Origin: Ypsolopha sequella
Lineage: Eukaryota > Arthropoda > Insecta > Lepidoptera > Ypsolophidae
Direction: 5' to 3'
DNA: 64,000 nt
Assembly: GCA_934047225.1 (NCBI GenBank)
Contig: CAKOHE010000052.1
Coordinates: 147,850 to 211,849, forward strand
Of this stretch, positions 19,775-33,400 are shown piece by piece. Under the pieces are notes generated by a model that saw only the letters and a list, made by a program, of their open reading frames with translations, was not told the DNA's origin and did not search any database. Each line of letters opens with the position of its first letter. Positions within the stretch are counted from its first letter, which is position 1. The position numbers and the translations under genes were made by a program.

Positions 19775-20756
19775 TATAGTTCACAATATTACACAAAATC
19801 GGAATCGTCAAATGCACTACACTACCACGAAAACACCTGATATTAGCCAAAATTTTCTTTCCACCTTCTATTGTTTTCCATTGCCAGAAATAAAGACATT
19901 TTATTTTTTTATTTTTGCGTGACAGCGCGCCGCGGCGGCGCGTCGTTTGACTCTAAGCGCCTGATTAATTTTAAAAGCAATAATTAAAATCGTTAGATCT
20001 TGTTTTGGTATTTTTTTTTGCAGGCGCTTTTAAATATTTTCAAGCTTTTTTCCTTCTAAAACAGATTGAATAAAAAATTAAATTAAAAATTATCTTTACT
20101 TCTTTGAACCATACCTGAATATGTGATGTCTTCTGCAGTTTATCCCGTATTTGGTGAGAAACTGATGATAAACATTTTTTTATTTTTATGACTTTGTAGT
20201 TACGCGTGAAGCTTACTATAGCTTTAAATGATAAATTATGTAAAAACTAATGCCAAGGAATCTTAAAATAAGGATCAACGTATGTTTATGCAGAGCTGCA
20301 ATTTCCTAAAGCGACAGGATGCAGCGTCTTCGAAATTCTAAAATGTCGAATTTCACATTTTGTCCTCAATAATCGCCTTAATTTCCAACTCAGGCGAGCT
20401 TTGAGAAACAAAAATATTTTTGTAGAAACAAAATATTTGCAAAAAAAAACACGGATTTTCCGCCAATGTCAGTGCTAGTCGCCTCAAGTTAGCTGTAAAA
20501 TACGCAGTATACTCCTGCGCTTCCTCCCTTCCTCTTAGAAACTCCCAACTTCACGCATTCTATCCTAACCCGAGCTGTATACAAACGAAGGTACTGTAAC
20601 ATATAGCTAGGCAATGTGTTAGGTTTAGGTACGGCTAGGTTTTAAAGGTAGGTTAAAGAACTATTTGTTCGTGTTTAGTTGGCAATCGATAACCTTTATG
20701 GATCGACATACGTCGCATTGACTGAAGTATTTCGTATTTTGCGAAAATAAATACAG
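19775..20756. other. AT-rich intergenic stretch, nothing recognised
   Basis: No ORF above chance and no repeat signature that I can place. It contains one GC word, 'gcgcgccgcggcggcgcg', near 19925, of unknown meaning. Confidence 0.4.
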
Positions 20757-21290
20757 ATTTATTTATTTATTTATTTATTAATACACATGAATACATTACA
20801 GACACAAGTCCAATGCGTATACATGGAAAATACACAAAAAATCTAAATATACATACACTTAGAATAAAAATGGTTACTGCTCCAAGTATTTCACCACACA
20901 TGTGTGGATTTGGGTCAGTGATGCAGAGAAAATATCCATCTCTGGTTGATCTCTAGCCATACCGTTGAGTAAACGAAGCACGCGGCTGAGAGGGGCCTTG
21001 TTCACGAGGTTAGTGCGAGCCCCCGGACACTGGAACAGTCTATGACTGCGCGCGCGCGTGTACTGATCCGGCACCCATAGATATATCAGTGCCAGCAATG
21101 ATGGGACATGAGTCAAACCTCTTAGAATTTTTACCATAAACATAGTATAAAAGATCTTTCAGACAAAACACGAGCAAGATTCCTTCTAGAGTCTTGACGA
21201 AGTAAACGTGACTCCATAATATTCCTCCTGGAGTCCTCGAGGAGTAAAATACCTCCAATCACGATAAGCGAGTGTCCTACGAGGTTCAGA
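20757..21290 (-). mobile_element. Probable retroelement fragment with (AAAT)n tail, minus strand
   Basis: Read on the minus strand, a segment with short coding-like runs ends in repeated AAAT (plus: 'atttatttatttatttatt' at ~20759-20778), the kind of tail left by LINE insertion. A CG dinucleotide run 'gcgcgcgcgtg' lies near 21050. Clade not determined. Confidence 0.4.
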
Positions 21291-21344
21291 GCTCACCTCC
21301 CTTAATGTGTGCGTATGTTAATTAGTCTGACAAAGAAACTACTA

Positions 21345-21991
21345 AGTCTTAATATAATATAATTTCCTAACTATTGATTCCTCTTAGAGTTAACATTAAT
21401 TAATTACAGACTGTAAAAGGAAATAGACTATATGAGACAGGTAGGCAAAGACATATATGTTTTTCTTTTTTCATTAACCTGAATTCCTGCTGTCTTGTAT
21501 TTTCTTATCCCTTGGTTAAAGTAGATATAAGTAATTTGATGTATAGTATAAGTTTATGTTAAAAAAAAAAAAAGACATGATCTTGCCAAGTTTCTTACCC
21601 GTTCTTCTTAGCAAGACTAATCGAATGGGCGGAGGTAGGCATGTATTTATATATGTAACCTATTACTATGTAGTATATAGGATGGGATTTGGTCGGCTGC
21701 CTGGATTCGTGCTGGGGGCTCGGTTGGTGATCATTGAACCTGTTCCTGGTCCCTGGCCGGGTCTCCGGTATGGGTTCGGGCGGTTGATTGGATTTCACCT
21801 TGTATAATAATATTTTACCTATAATTTTAATCGTATATATATTGCTACATAAATTAAAAAAAACATTTAATCTAAGTAGTTCATGTACATTTATTATTTT
21901 ATTACATATATTTTTATAAGATTAAAATTTGACTTGTGAAACGTGTATTATATATACCTACTTTGCAAAATAAACTTTTTGAATTTTGAAT
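21345..21991 (+). mobile_element. LINE 3' end family D, copy 1
   Basis: One of three near-identical copies (also 46475-47110 and 58818-59443) that differ in where they start but all end in 'tttttgaattttgaatttt'. A fixed 3' end with variable 5' end is the hallmark of target-primed retrotransposition. Copy 2 extends upstream into RT C-terminal coding sequence. This copy is UTR only; its short ORFs are not genes. Confidence 0.8.
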
Positions 21992-22264
21992 TTTCTTAAT
22001 AGATCTAACCTTCGCATGATGGTAGGGCTAATCACAGGACACAGTAACCTTAACAGACACTTATATATTATAGGTCTAACGGACAGCCCTCTATGCAGAG
22101 CTTGTATGGAGGTCGAGGAAACGCCGACCCACGTGACAGTGGATTGCGTAAGAGTCAGCACACAACGGGCCAAGATCCTCGGTGACCCGAGGACGCTCCG
22201 CCAGTCCTGTGGCGATCTAGGTCGCCTCTTGGTATTTTGTCGTGAGCTGGGCTGGCTAGAATAG
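21992..22264 (+). pseudogene. C-terminal fragment of a LINE ORF2
   Basis: About 88 codons ending at a stop, with 'VGLITGHSNLNRHLYIIGL' and a Cys/His-type motif 'CRACMEVEETPTHVTVDC'. This is the C-terminal zinc-knuckle region following RNase H in R1/Jockey-type LINEs. The fragment begins abruptly after the tail of the preceding element. Confidence 0.7.
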
Positions 22265-22370
22265 ACGGCCCCACACTTTTCCACGCACAAAGGTCCAAAA
22301 AAGAGACTAGGTGCGGAAACCGAGCCCACCAAGAAGAGGAAGAAGTTAATTAGTGAAAAATATATAAAAA

Positions 22371-22762
22371 TAGTAGTTTATACTACTAGGGCGAAAAGGA
22401 ATAAATTACGAAGACGTTTTAAAACACGAGCGTAGCGAGTGGTTTAAACGTAACCGAGTAATTTATTGCTTTTACGCCCGTGTATCATACTACGTTTTTC
22501 AATGCATAGTGTGAGGAATAAAAACAAATATAATCTTGTGAACTTTAAATTATAATTGGCTCAAAAGGACTGTATCCAGAGCCGTTAAACAGTGGAAAAA
22601 AAGTATAACGTCTATGGTACACAAGAAAGGCTGCAGGTTAGCCAATCATTGTAAATAAATTAAAAAAATAATAATAATAAAGCCCTAGGGCAAAATAATC
22701 GACTTTTTGTTCGGTTTTGATGCATAAAAAGTGGGCCTTTACGAGCACATGCATTGAAAAAT
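22371..22762 (+). mobile_element. MITE family 2, copy 1
   Basis: Contains 'agggcgaaaaggaataaatt', 'gagcgtagcgagtggttt', 'acggctctggata' (as complement) and 'aaagccctagggcaaaataa'. Diverged copies occur in the opposite orientation at 28271-28586 and 54380-54780. No coding capacity. Inner sub-repeats resemble each other in inverted order. Confidence 0.65.
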
Positions 22763-22907
22763 AATTAAAACAAGAAGTCAAAGTGAATCAAAATGGTATA
22801 ATTTAAGAACATCCCTGCTAGATCCCGAACAGAGTGACTGCACATGTCACAGTACCTTATTAAATTTAATTTGCATTACAAACTAGAAATCAATCAGAAA
22901 CTAATAT

Positions 22908-22998
22908 TTTGAAAAACATTCTCGCGCCAGGATTCGAACCGGCGACCTCCTGCTTACATGACAGGCGCGCTACCGACTACGCCACCGAGGTTCTCATC
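22908..22998 (-). tRNA. tRNA-like sequence (pseudo-tRNA or SINE head)
   Basis: On the minus strand a consensus A box 'tggcgtagtcgg' and B box 'ggttcgaatcc' are correctly spaced, with a 'cctgtcatgtaagcagg' anticodon-arm-like segment between them. The T stem is imperfect and the acceptor arms do not pair well, so it is more likely a tRNA-derived SINE head or pseudogene than a working tRNA. Anticodon left unassigned. Confidence 0.5.
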
Positions 22999-22999
22999 T

Positions 23000-23430
23000 G
23001 GACCGACGAATTTTTCCACCATACCTGCACACTGAATTTTTGTAACTGCTTGATATACTGGCCAGTAATGCACATCCTGAACGCTCACGAGGGCATTATA
23101 TGATTTCACGCCTTTTAATAATAATTACAGCTAAATATATTATAATTAGTTATTAATTACCCCTTTCATTTTAATTTAGGTAACATATTTTTATCTCCAC
23201 CCAAACGTTGCCTGAGAGATATTGCTCTAAGCAATAAGTGCCGCCTTTTTACACAATCTCTATTTTCTATGTTAAAATATCTTGTTAAATATGTGCGTAA
23301 ATATACAAAAAGCGTAATGAATAAATAAAAATAAATACAGTATGCAAAGCGTTGATTTCGCTATGAAAATATATCATCAAAAAGTTACTTGGTCTGTCCA
23401 GTGAAACTGCAAGACACACACGAGTACAGA
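23000..23430. other. Spacer downstream of the ZAD zinc-finger gene
   Basis: AT-rich. No clear AATAAA on the minus strand just after the stop at 23434. No repeat recognised. Confidence 0.35.
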
Positions 23431-23433
23431 TGT

Positions 23434-23517
23434 TTATGGCTTAACATGTGTTGCTGTAGCATGGGCTTGTACATCCAGCGTTTGTTGGCATATTTCGCAG
23501 GAAAACTTGCCTAATTT
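23434..23517 (-). other. Last ZAD-gene exon (exon 4)
   Basis: 28 codons including stop, from 'tttattttcag|aaatta'. 'KFSCEICQQTL' then two His at irregular spacing. The finger linker is reconstituted exactly across the splice. Confidence 0.65.
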
Positions 23518-26500
23518 CTGAAAATAAATAGATGCGCAATGACACATTGGTTCTAGCATAGACTAAGTATTACTACGTATAGACTAGCAGTTCCCATACA
23601 TCAGTTTGTAGCCACAAAAAAGGCGTAAAATTCTAACGAAATCTAGATGGCGTTATTAAATCCTCTAAGGAACACGATGCTAAAAAAGACCGATTGGTGA
23701 CGCTAGTGGTACTGCGATGTCACGTAACATAAAAATAATTTCCACTTCGATAATAGATGGCGCTGAAATATTCACTGTTAGTGTTGCCAACTTAGCGCCA
23801 TCTAGTTTTTCTAAGCAAAGCTATTACAGCCACATGTTTACTTGGTAACCATGAGAGTTTATTTACATAAATTATGCTTACTTGCAACACCTAGTGTCGT
23901 AAGGGCGCGTAAAAAATTTGCTACGCCTTGAAGTATGGGAGTTGTCGGTCTATACGTAGTAATACTTAGTCTATTATGACGGGCTAGCTACACTTAGTTA
24001 TTTAAAAGTACAGTGCTCCCAAAGTGATAATGCGCATACAAATCTTCGCCACTGTGCGGCAGAGTTCGTGCTTCCTTACACTTAAGGTCACGTGGTATGT
24101 CCGGGCGCTCGGTTATAGATTTGTATGCGCATTATTACTTTGGGAGCACTGTACGCCTCTGTAATCCGGAAAGGTACACTTCCCGTAAGCCTAAGGGCAC
24201 ATTTATGTATGGTCCTTCGGAAGGCATGACGAGCTGTGGGCATATTTGTGCCTGAATTACCACGATAGGGACTCACTCACCATTACGCTGCAACGTAATA
24301 TTTGTCGGTGAAACGTTGGAAGAATGTAAACTATGGCTTGCATTTCAAAATTTACATTTGGAAACGCCTCTGAAACCACTGGGTTTTATGTTATGATAAT
24401 GTAAAATTGTGTTTTTATAATATGAATACAATAGTTTCATACCTCACTGTGTTTCATCATATGAGACTTATAAGTCAGTTCTCTTGTGAAGCCTTGGAAA
24501 CAATAATCACATTTGTATGCTGATTTTATACAATTATTAGTAGATTTTCTTTTATATATAATTTCTTTTTGTTCCTCGAAACTAAGTGCCTTAATTGTAA
24601 AATTATCTTTTATCATTCTATCGTAATTTGGATCTTTTGTTTTGTTTATTTGATCTTTAGCTTTCAGATCCAGATGTTTCTTACTTCTTCTTTTTAATTT
24701 ATCTTCTGCTTGGAAATTATTGTTTTGAACCACAGCAATCACTGGTTCAACTTTAAAATTCTCGTCATTGTCTATGCAAACATTGTCAGTTATCACATTT
24801 TCAAATGTAATTTTTTCGCCTTCAATTTGTTTGAAGTTTGTCTTTTTAACCGTTTTGGAAAAAAATGGAACATCAATTTCAGTATCTGTTGTTTCTGTTA
24901 TATCACATTCAGTTGAATCTTTTGTATCGTCATTTGTTGCATCAAAGTGGTCATCATCTTTATTATATTTCACTTTTAGTTGCTTTATTTTATTTTCATC
25001 AAATACAACATCAGATTCATCTACAAACTGGTAATCAAAGTTTGGTTCCTTTCGTATGATCGTCAGGTTAGAGTTTAGATTGAACTTCTTGCGATTTACC
25101 TTTTTTATTACATCCACAGTTACCTGAAATAAAGTAAGTATTTTTATTTATCATCATAAGTGATAATAACACTGAAATATAATTTGACCAATTATTATCT
25201 AATATAATATAATAATAATGCAAAAAAATCCCTAGGTAATAATTCTTAATAAAACGCGTAAGCAAATTGATAGAATATTCATTTAAATTAATATTAAATT
25301 ATTATAACCTTTTGGATATGTATTTTTAAAGTAAAGTACTGTAATTTCTTATTATCTGTCTACCCCTCTGTTGGAAACATAAAAACTCTTTGCTTTGCAA
25401 ATTAAAAATGTTAATTTTCTCTCTTTCTAAAACCTTAGCTGTCTCCTTCTTCTTCCTGTATCCTCCCAACGGAGCGCACGTCATACTTTGTGTTGGCATC
25501 TGCAATGCCATCATAAAATGGTCCTTCGAGCCGGATATGATATGAGCCGGATATGATATGATCCGGATAATGATGAAAGACTAGATGGGTCTAGAAATTT
25601 CTTCCAATGCCACATTTTTATATCACAGCCACTGACAAAATATTATTATCATGTTTAGCGATGTAACAACTCCATCTATCGACCTATTTTAAACCGGATT
25701 GAGCCTCAAACCAAATACTTTATATTGTCTGCTCAAACCGGGTTACTTAGTTTGGAAGGTCTGTTGATATATACTATAAAAATGTAAAAAAAATGATGGA
25801 ATTTTTTTATGAAAAAGGAGTTTATTCAGTGACCAAAAACGATCAGTCATATCATAGTTTGTCCCGTCGATTTTGTCTACTCGGTTTGTAAACTGGTTTG
25901 CATGTATATTGAAACTGGTCTAACATGATCTGAAAAATTTTAATTTCATTAACGCGCTTTATGCTGCGAAAGTTAAGAAAAAAAAACATTATTTACTTAC
26001 TAGAATTATTATTAAAAATCTGCTCAAGTAAATGCGTAGCAATGAACTATTTTTAAATAGTATGGTTTTCATAGACAACGTCTTTGATGAGCTAAAATTT
26101 TAACTTTTGCTAAAAACGGCCGCTTTTGGTATAACTTAAAATTTTAGCTCATCAAAGACGTTGTCTATGAAAATTTTGCTATTTAAAAATGGTTCATTGC
26201 TATATCTACACATTTACGTGTGCAGATTTTAAATAATGATTCTAGTAAGTAAATAATGTTTTTTTTTTTCTTAAGTGGAAGCAATTCGCAGCATAAAGCG
26301 CCTTAAACACCCAGACAGCCAAGGTGAAACATTTTAATACTAATAATAATAAAATAAACTTTTAACAAAAAAATAGCAACCGACTTCAATAGTAACAGCA
26401 GTCATTCACTAAAAAGTTAATAATAATTCTATAAAGACCGATGGTACCGAAGCAACACTTTTGCTGACTTCTTTCTTCCTGAAACAATGTGTTATCTAGA

Positions 26501-27439
26501 AGTCGGCGTTCTTATATTGGTATTTATGTTGCTGTATCGTAGGAAATACGCCGACTTCTAGATAACATATTGTTTCAGGAAGAAAGAAGTCAGCAAAAGT
26601 GTTGCTTCGGTACCATCGGTCTTTATAGAATTATTATTAACTTTTTAGTGAATGACTGCTGTTACTATTGAAGTCGGTTGCTATTTTTTTGTTAAAAGTT
26701 TATTTTATTTCACATTTTTTAGTGTTGCTGGGTTAAATTGTGAAGTATGGGTAGTTCTTGCAAACGTGGTGTTAATATGAAACGAAGTTCAAGTCAGTAT
26801 AAGTAGCTATGTTTGAGTAGCTTCCTGCTATCAGCACCCTAACACAACATGATTACCGCAATCTCGAGTTATGTACTGTCATTCGTTGAAGAGTTCTACG
26901 GTGATGAAGCCAAGATCGAAGGTCAGGTGGGTATACTGGCAAATTTTCAAGCAATGCCCTGCAATAAGCACCCTAACACAAATTGATTACCGCAATCCAA
27001 AGTTATGTGCTGCCATCCGTTGAGGAGTTCTATGGTGATGAAGCCAGGATCGAAGGTCAGGAGGGTATTCTGATAATCTCCAAGTAATATCCTTGAGTTA
27101 GCACCCTAACGCAGTGATTGTCGCAATCTCGAGTTATGTGCTCTGATCCGTTGAGGAGTTCTATGGTGAATATGGTGATGAAGCCAGGATCGAAGGTCAG
27201 GTGGAAGAATGTCAATTTTCAAGTAATACCTTCTAATCAGCACTCAGGTACAAAGCGATTACCTCAATTTCGAGAAGTATGCTGTTATTTTCTGAGGAGT
27301 TCCACTGCCTATCTCTGAAGACCTTCATCAGATCATGACCAAACCTAAAATGGGACCTACTTGGAAGTACACTCTTTCAAACAAAAAAAGAATTGTTCAA
27401 ATCGGTTCAGAAATGACGGAGTTATGGAGTAACAACGCC

Positions 27440-27472
<33 letters not shown>

Positions 27473-30400
27473 GTCGAATTGAGAACCGCCTCCTTTTTGA
27501 AGTCGGTTAAAAACATGGTAAAATTTAAAACAGCTCATATCTACTAATTCTCACCCGCGAATGTTTATCTAAGATATTCATAAGACATTGATATCCCATA
27601 CGGCTCTTCTCTCTAAACTGCATACATTTGTTCAAGATAGTAGAACATTCAGCATAAAGACTTCTCGGCAAGCCGTCATCTTCATGCAGAGATAATCCCG
27701 ACACTTGCATGTAAGAGTTTTCATTGAGCTCTGCCATTGGATATAACTTGCAGTTGGTGAGAAGACACACTCTGCAAGCCTGAATACAACATAAAAATTG
27801 TACAGCCTGCCAAGGGTTAGCATAATAGATATTGTTGATATTTAAATGCTGCAATGCTTATATCTATTATTAACTGTCACCCACTCCACAACCACCTTCA
27901 TAAACCTTGTCAGAAATGTAAAATTCACTTTGACAGTTTAAATTTTATATTTACCCAGACGAATTGGAACACTACTTCAGTAGCTACCCCCACTCAATGT
28001 AATATTTATAGTGAGAATAGGGACAGCTCTACCATGCTTTTGATAAAACAAAATAAATTTAATAAATAAATTAAGTGATGGTATTTACCAACACTTACAT
28101 TATACCTACTTACCTAATAATAATACGCCGAAATCATGTGTTAGAAACGGCAGAAATTAACATACGTAGTTAATATTATAATCATTTTAATAAAACTAAC
28201 CAATATACCTACCTATCTAAATTGTAAAACATAAAATTGTATCTAAAATTGTATAATTGTAAAATTGTTTTCAATGCATGTGCTCCTAAAGGCCCACTTT
28301 TTATGATTATTTTGCCCTAGGGCTTTATTATTATTATAGACGTTATACTTTTTTTTCCACTGTTTAACGGCTCTGGATACAGTCCTTTTGAGCCAATTAT
28401 AATTTAAAGTTCACAAGATTATATTTGTTTTCATTTCGTCACACTATGCATTGAAAAACGTAGTATGATAGACGGGCGTAAAAGCAATAAATTACTCAGT
28501 TACGTTTAAGACACTCGCTACGCTCGTGTTTTAAATCGTCCTCGTAATTTATTCCTTTGCGCCCTTGTAGCATAAACTACTATTAAACCTATTTCATTGT
28601 AACCATAACAAAATATAACCTTTATCTTAAACTTGGTACTTTTATTAGGCTTTTAATTTAATAAGTAGTAGGCATGACTGACAACTACTTTTCAAAACAG
28701 ATAATTGTTTCATTCACCACTGATATTGTCATCATCTCAATTGGTTAATGCTTACTTTTCAAAACAGATAATTGTTTCATTCACCACTGATATTGTCATC
28801 ATCTCAATTGGTTAATGCTTACTTTTCAAAACAGATGATTGTTTCATTCACCACTGATATTGTCATCATCTCAATTGGTTAATGCTTACTTTTCAAAACA
28901 GATAATTGTTTCATTCACAACTGGTATTGTCATCATCTCAATTGGTTAATGCTTACTTTTCAAAACAGATAATTGTTTCATTCACCACTGATATTGTCAT
29001 CATCTCAATTGGTTAATGCTTACTTTTCAAAACAGATAATTGTTTCATTCACCACTGATATTGTCATCATCTCAATTGGTTAATGCTTACTTTTCAAAAC
29101 AGATAATTGTTTCATTCACAACTGGTATTGTCATCATCTCAATTGGTTAATGCTTACTTTTCAAAACAGATAATTGTTTCATTCACAACTGGTATTGTCA
29201 TCATCTCAATTGGTTAATGCTTACTTTTCAAAACAGATAATTGTTTCATTCACCACTGATATTGTCATCATCTCAATTGGTTAATGCTTACTTTTCAAAA
29301 CAGATAATTGTTTCATTCACAACTGGTATTGTCATCATCTCAATTGGTTAATGCTTACTTTTCAAAACAGATAATTGTTTCATTCACCACTGATATTGTC
29401 ATCATCTCAATTGGTTAATGCTTACTTTTCAAAACAGATAATTGTTTCATTCACAACTGGTATTGTCATCATCTCAATTGGTTAATGCTTACTTTTCAAA
29501 ACAGATAATTGTTTCATTCACCACTGATATTGTCATCATCTCAATTGGTTAATGCTTACTTTTCAAAACAGATAATTGTTTCATTCACCACTGATATTGT
29601 CATCATCTCAATTGGTTAATGCTTACTTTTCAAAACAGATAATTGTTTCATTCACCACTGATATTGTCATCATCTCAATTGGTTAATGCTTACTTTTCAA
29701 AACAGATAATTGTTTCATTCACCACTGATATTGTCATCATCTCAATTGGTTAATGCTTACTTTTCAAAACAGATAATTGTTTCATTCACCACTGATATTG
29801 TCATCATCTCAATTGGTTAATGCTTACTTTTCAAAACAGATAATTGTTTCATTCACCACTGATATTGTCATCATCTCAATTGGTTAATGCTTACTTTTCA
29901 AAACAGATAATTGTTTCATTCACAACTGGTATTGTCATCATCTCAATTGGTTAATGCTTACTTTTCAAAACAGATAATTGTTTCATTCACAACTGGTATT
30001 GTCATCATCTCAATTGGTTAATGCTTACTTTTCACAACAGATAATTGTTTCATTCACCACTGATATTGTCATCATCTCAATTGGTTAATGCTTACTTTTC
30101 AAAACAGATAATTGTTTCATTCACCACTGATATTGTCATCATCTCAATTGGTTAATGCTTACTTTTCAAAACAGATAATTGTTTCATTCACCACTGATAT
30201 TGTCATCATCTCAATTGGTTAATGCTTACTTTTCAAAACAGATAATTGTTTCATTCACCACTGATATTGTCATCATCTCAATTGGTTAATGCTTACTTTT
30301 CAAAACAGATAATTGTTTCATTCACCACTGATATTGTCATCATCTCAATTGGTTAATGCTTACTTTTCAAAACAGATAATTGTTTCATTCACCACTGATA

Positions 30401-33400
30401 TTGTCATCATCTCAATTGGTTAATGCTTACTTTTCAAAACAGATAATTGTTTCATTCACCACTGATATTGTCATCATCTCAATTGGTTAATGCTTACTTT
30501 TCAAAACAGATAATTGTTTCATTCACAACTGGTATTGTCATCATCTCAATTGGTTAATGCTTACTTTTCAAAACAGATAATTGTTTCATTCACCACTGAT
30601 ATTGTCATCATCTCAATTGGTTAATGCTTACTTTTCAAAACAGATAATTGTTTCATTCACCACTGATATTGTCATCATCTCAATTGGTTAATGCTTACTC
30701 AAAATAGTAACTAAATGTAAAATTAATAATGTTTAAATAAATATTTTTGTTTCCAACTACTAGGTTAAGAAAATTTAAGTGTCTGAAGTGGCGCCCGGTC
30801 CTTAAAGATACTATGCCAAAATGCACTGACGGTCCAAAGAATCAAACGACAAAATGTGCAACCGTCAAAACTTTCAGTTGGGACTATTGTCAAAACTTGA
30901 AAACGCACAAATCTTCTAGCGTCAAAATGTGCAATGAGCAAAATGTAAAGGCAACAAAAAGTCAAAACGCGCCATAGACAGAACTTTTCAATGATAAAAT
31001 GTGCAATAGCAAATAACAACACCTCCTTGCATTGTAATAATACTCACAGATAACAGATAGATAACCTGTCAAAACTATTCCGTCAAACTCAAACAAACAA
31101 CTCGACCAGACAAATAACAAATAAATAATAATATTATAGTATAGGTATTTCATGAAGAATGAAAGATCCGATAATTATATATTCAAAAAATCAAAAAGGA
31201 AAGCCAACTATTTTATATGGCTTACACCGTTATAATTTCAAAACAAAAAATATGAATAACACTACCCTCTGGCTGTGTGTGAACCGAGAAGAGTGTGCAG
31301 CATCTCTTACTGTTAGTGAGGATGAGATTAAAGTACTTCGCGAAGGAATACACACATGTGCGCCATCAAAATCAAGTAATAAAATGCATCTGAAGTTTGA
31401 AAATTGCAAAAAAAATGTTTGCGAAAAGTTTAAGCCGATAAAAGAGATTTTCGAAGAATGTTTTGAACATACTTCTGGAGATTCTGATGAAGATGAATCA
31501 AGGCTAACTTTTGAAACAAAAAGGCGTACACTTCAAAAACTGAGAAAGGATTTTTTGGGAGTAAAAGTAAAGCTACACGATTCGGCACACTAGGAGAAGT
31601 TGAGTTGCCAAAGTTACTAACGGACCAATTCTTGCTATGGGAAAATGGAACTGATGAAAAAATTTTTGTTTTTGGCACTGACCTTGGGGTTCGAATATTG
31701 AAGGATTGTGCTAGTAATAATAAAATGGTATTTGGGGACGGTACGTTTGCGGTGACTCCTCCACCATTTCAACAATTATTCACAATTCATGTCGATTATT
31801 ACAGTACTAGCGATGAATCAAATGTAGTTCCCGTAATTTATTCGTTACTACCAAATAAGACAACACATACGTACGAGAGGCTGTTTTCATTTCTCCGAGA
31901 TTCCCTAAATATAACAATACATGAATATAAGTGTGATTACGAACAAGCCCAAATTAATGCAGTATACAGTGTTTTCCCAGAGTGTGAGATATCAGGCTGC
32001 TTTTTTCATTACAATCGTGCTATATGGAAAAAGGGAAAAGCTTTAGATTTGTGCAACTCCGACAGTGGAAAAGAAATGTTGAAACTAATCTCATACCTTC
32101 CTCTTCTCCCAACACACCTAATATCAGAAGGTTGGACCAATATTCTGAATAATAATCCAGACAAGGAAACGGAAGTTGTACTACAGTTTAGAAAATACTT
32201 CTCGAGCCAATGGCTATCCAGATTTTTACTTACCAAAATAAGTACGTGTCAACAGCGACACCGTACCAACAATAGTTTGGAGTCGTGGCATGGTCGCCTT
32301 AAGAAGAGAATGCGTATGAAGCCTGGTTTGTTTCTATTTGTGGACTCCCTTCGTACAGAGAGTAATTATCAAGACCGAAGAATAAGAAACTCGTTATTTG
32401 AGAAACAAAGGCGCAAATAATTCGATATCATTTTTGATAGAAAGTATACAAAATTGTTGAAGCAACTTCAAAAAAATGAATTAACCATTCTACACTTCTT
32501 AAGAAGTGTTGCCGCCATCAGGAGAAAAGATTAAAAAAAAATAAAAATAAAAAAATATATACAGGATGATATCCCCATACAAAATTAGGCCAATGAGCTG
32601 ATTGATTGTATGGAAAAGCAAACTTTTTTTCGCGAATTTCACAAAGTTGTAGAACAAAAGTTGTTCAGCTTGATGAGTGCTCTTTGGGGTTTTCAGCTTA
32701 GTACACTATTTCTTTATCAAACTGTATACATATAAGTGAAGTAAGTAGGTATTAAAAGGTATTATTAGCGTATAAAATGTTATGTTGTAATATGTTATTA
32801 ATAAGGGAAGTGTTAAGTTAATTATAATTATATAATATTATATCCCAACTGTAACACGGATGAATAGCGGAGCAACATGGACCCCAGGTGGTGGCAAAAT
32901 GGTGCTTGTTGGACACAAAGCGTACCTTAACACTTCCAAGGTCTATAACTTCCTGCGGACAACTATACTCTAGGATCAATAGTTTCCGAGATATGACGTT
33001 TTTAAATTTGTTCGACCAACCGGACTAATAACCGAGCTACTGATACCAGGGGAGCTCAATTTTTCCATTGCAGTTTCCGTCACATTACTTTTCAAACGTT
33101 GCACATCATGTCCTTGAAACATTATAGTGTAATGATCATTCCAACATTTGCTCTTTATGTAAAATGCACATTCTGACGCTGGAGCATTTCATTGCAGATA
33201 CATTCATGGCATTTGCTCATTTTGTCGTAGACGGTTGCACATTTTGTCGTTTGATTTTTTGGACCGTCAGTGCATTTTGGCATAGTATCTTTAAGGACCC
33301 GGCGCCTCTGAAGTGATGCTATGAAGGCGTGGGGACACCTGGCACAGGCCATGTTTTGCTTAAAAGGTGACTCCAAGCACTAGTTCTTAGTTTAATATTA

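Noticed and set aside
21556..21807. 80-residue ORF present in three copies (also 46675-46923 and 59009-59257)
   Set aside because: It is in the 3' UTR of a LINE after the RT stop; the third copy has a frame change, so coding is unlikely.
22908..22998. Functional tRNA gene
   Set aside because: A and B boxes are good but the T stem and acceptor stem do not pair properly.
24710..25059. Plus-strand ORFs opposite ZAD-gene exon 3
   Set aside because: Antisense shadows of a Lys/Asp-rich coding exon.
27780..27854. Start of the ZAD protein at the ATG at 27854
   Set aside because: Kept only as an alternative: the 25 residues before the ZAD lack family likeness, while a good acceptor 'tgttgtattcag' stands directly before A-C-R-V-C.
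28683..30698. CRISPR-like array
   Set aside because: Units are contiguous 67-bp tandem copies with no variable spacers, in a eukaryotic intron.
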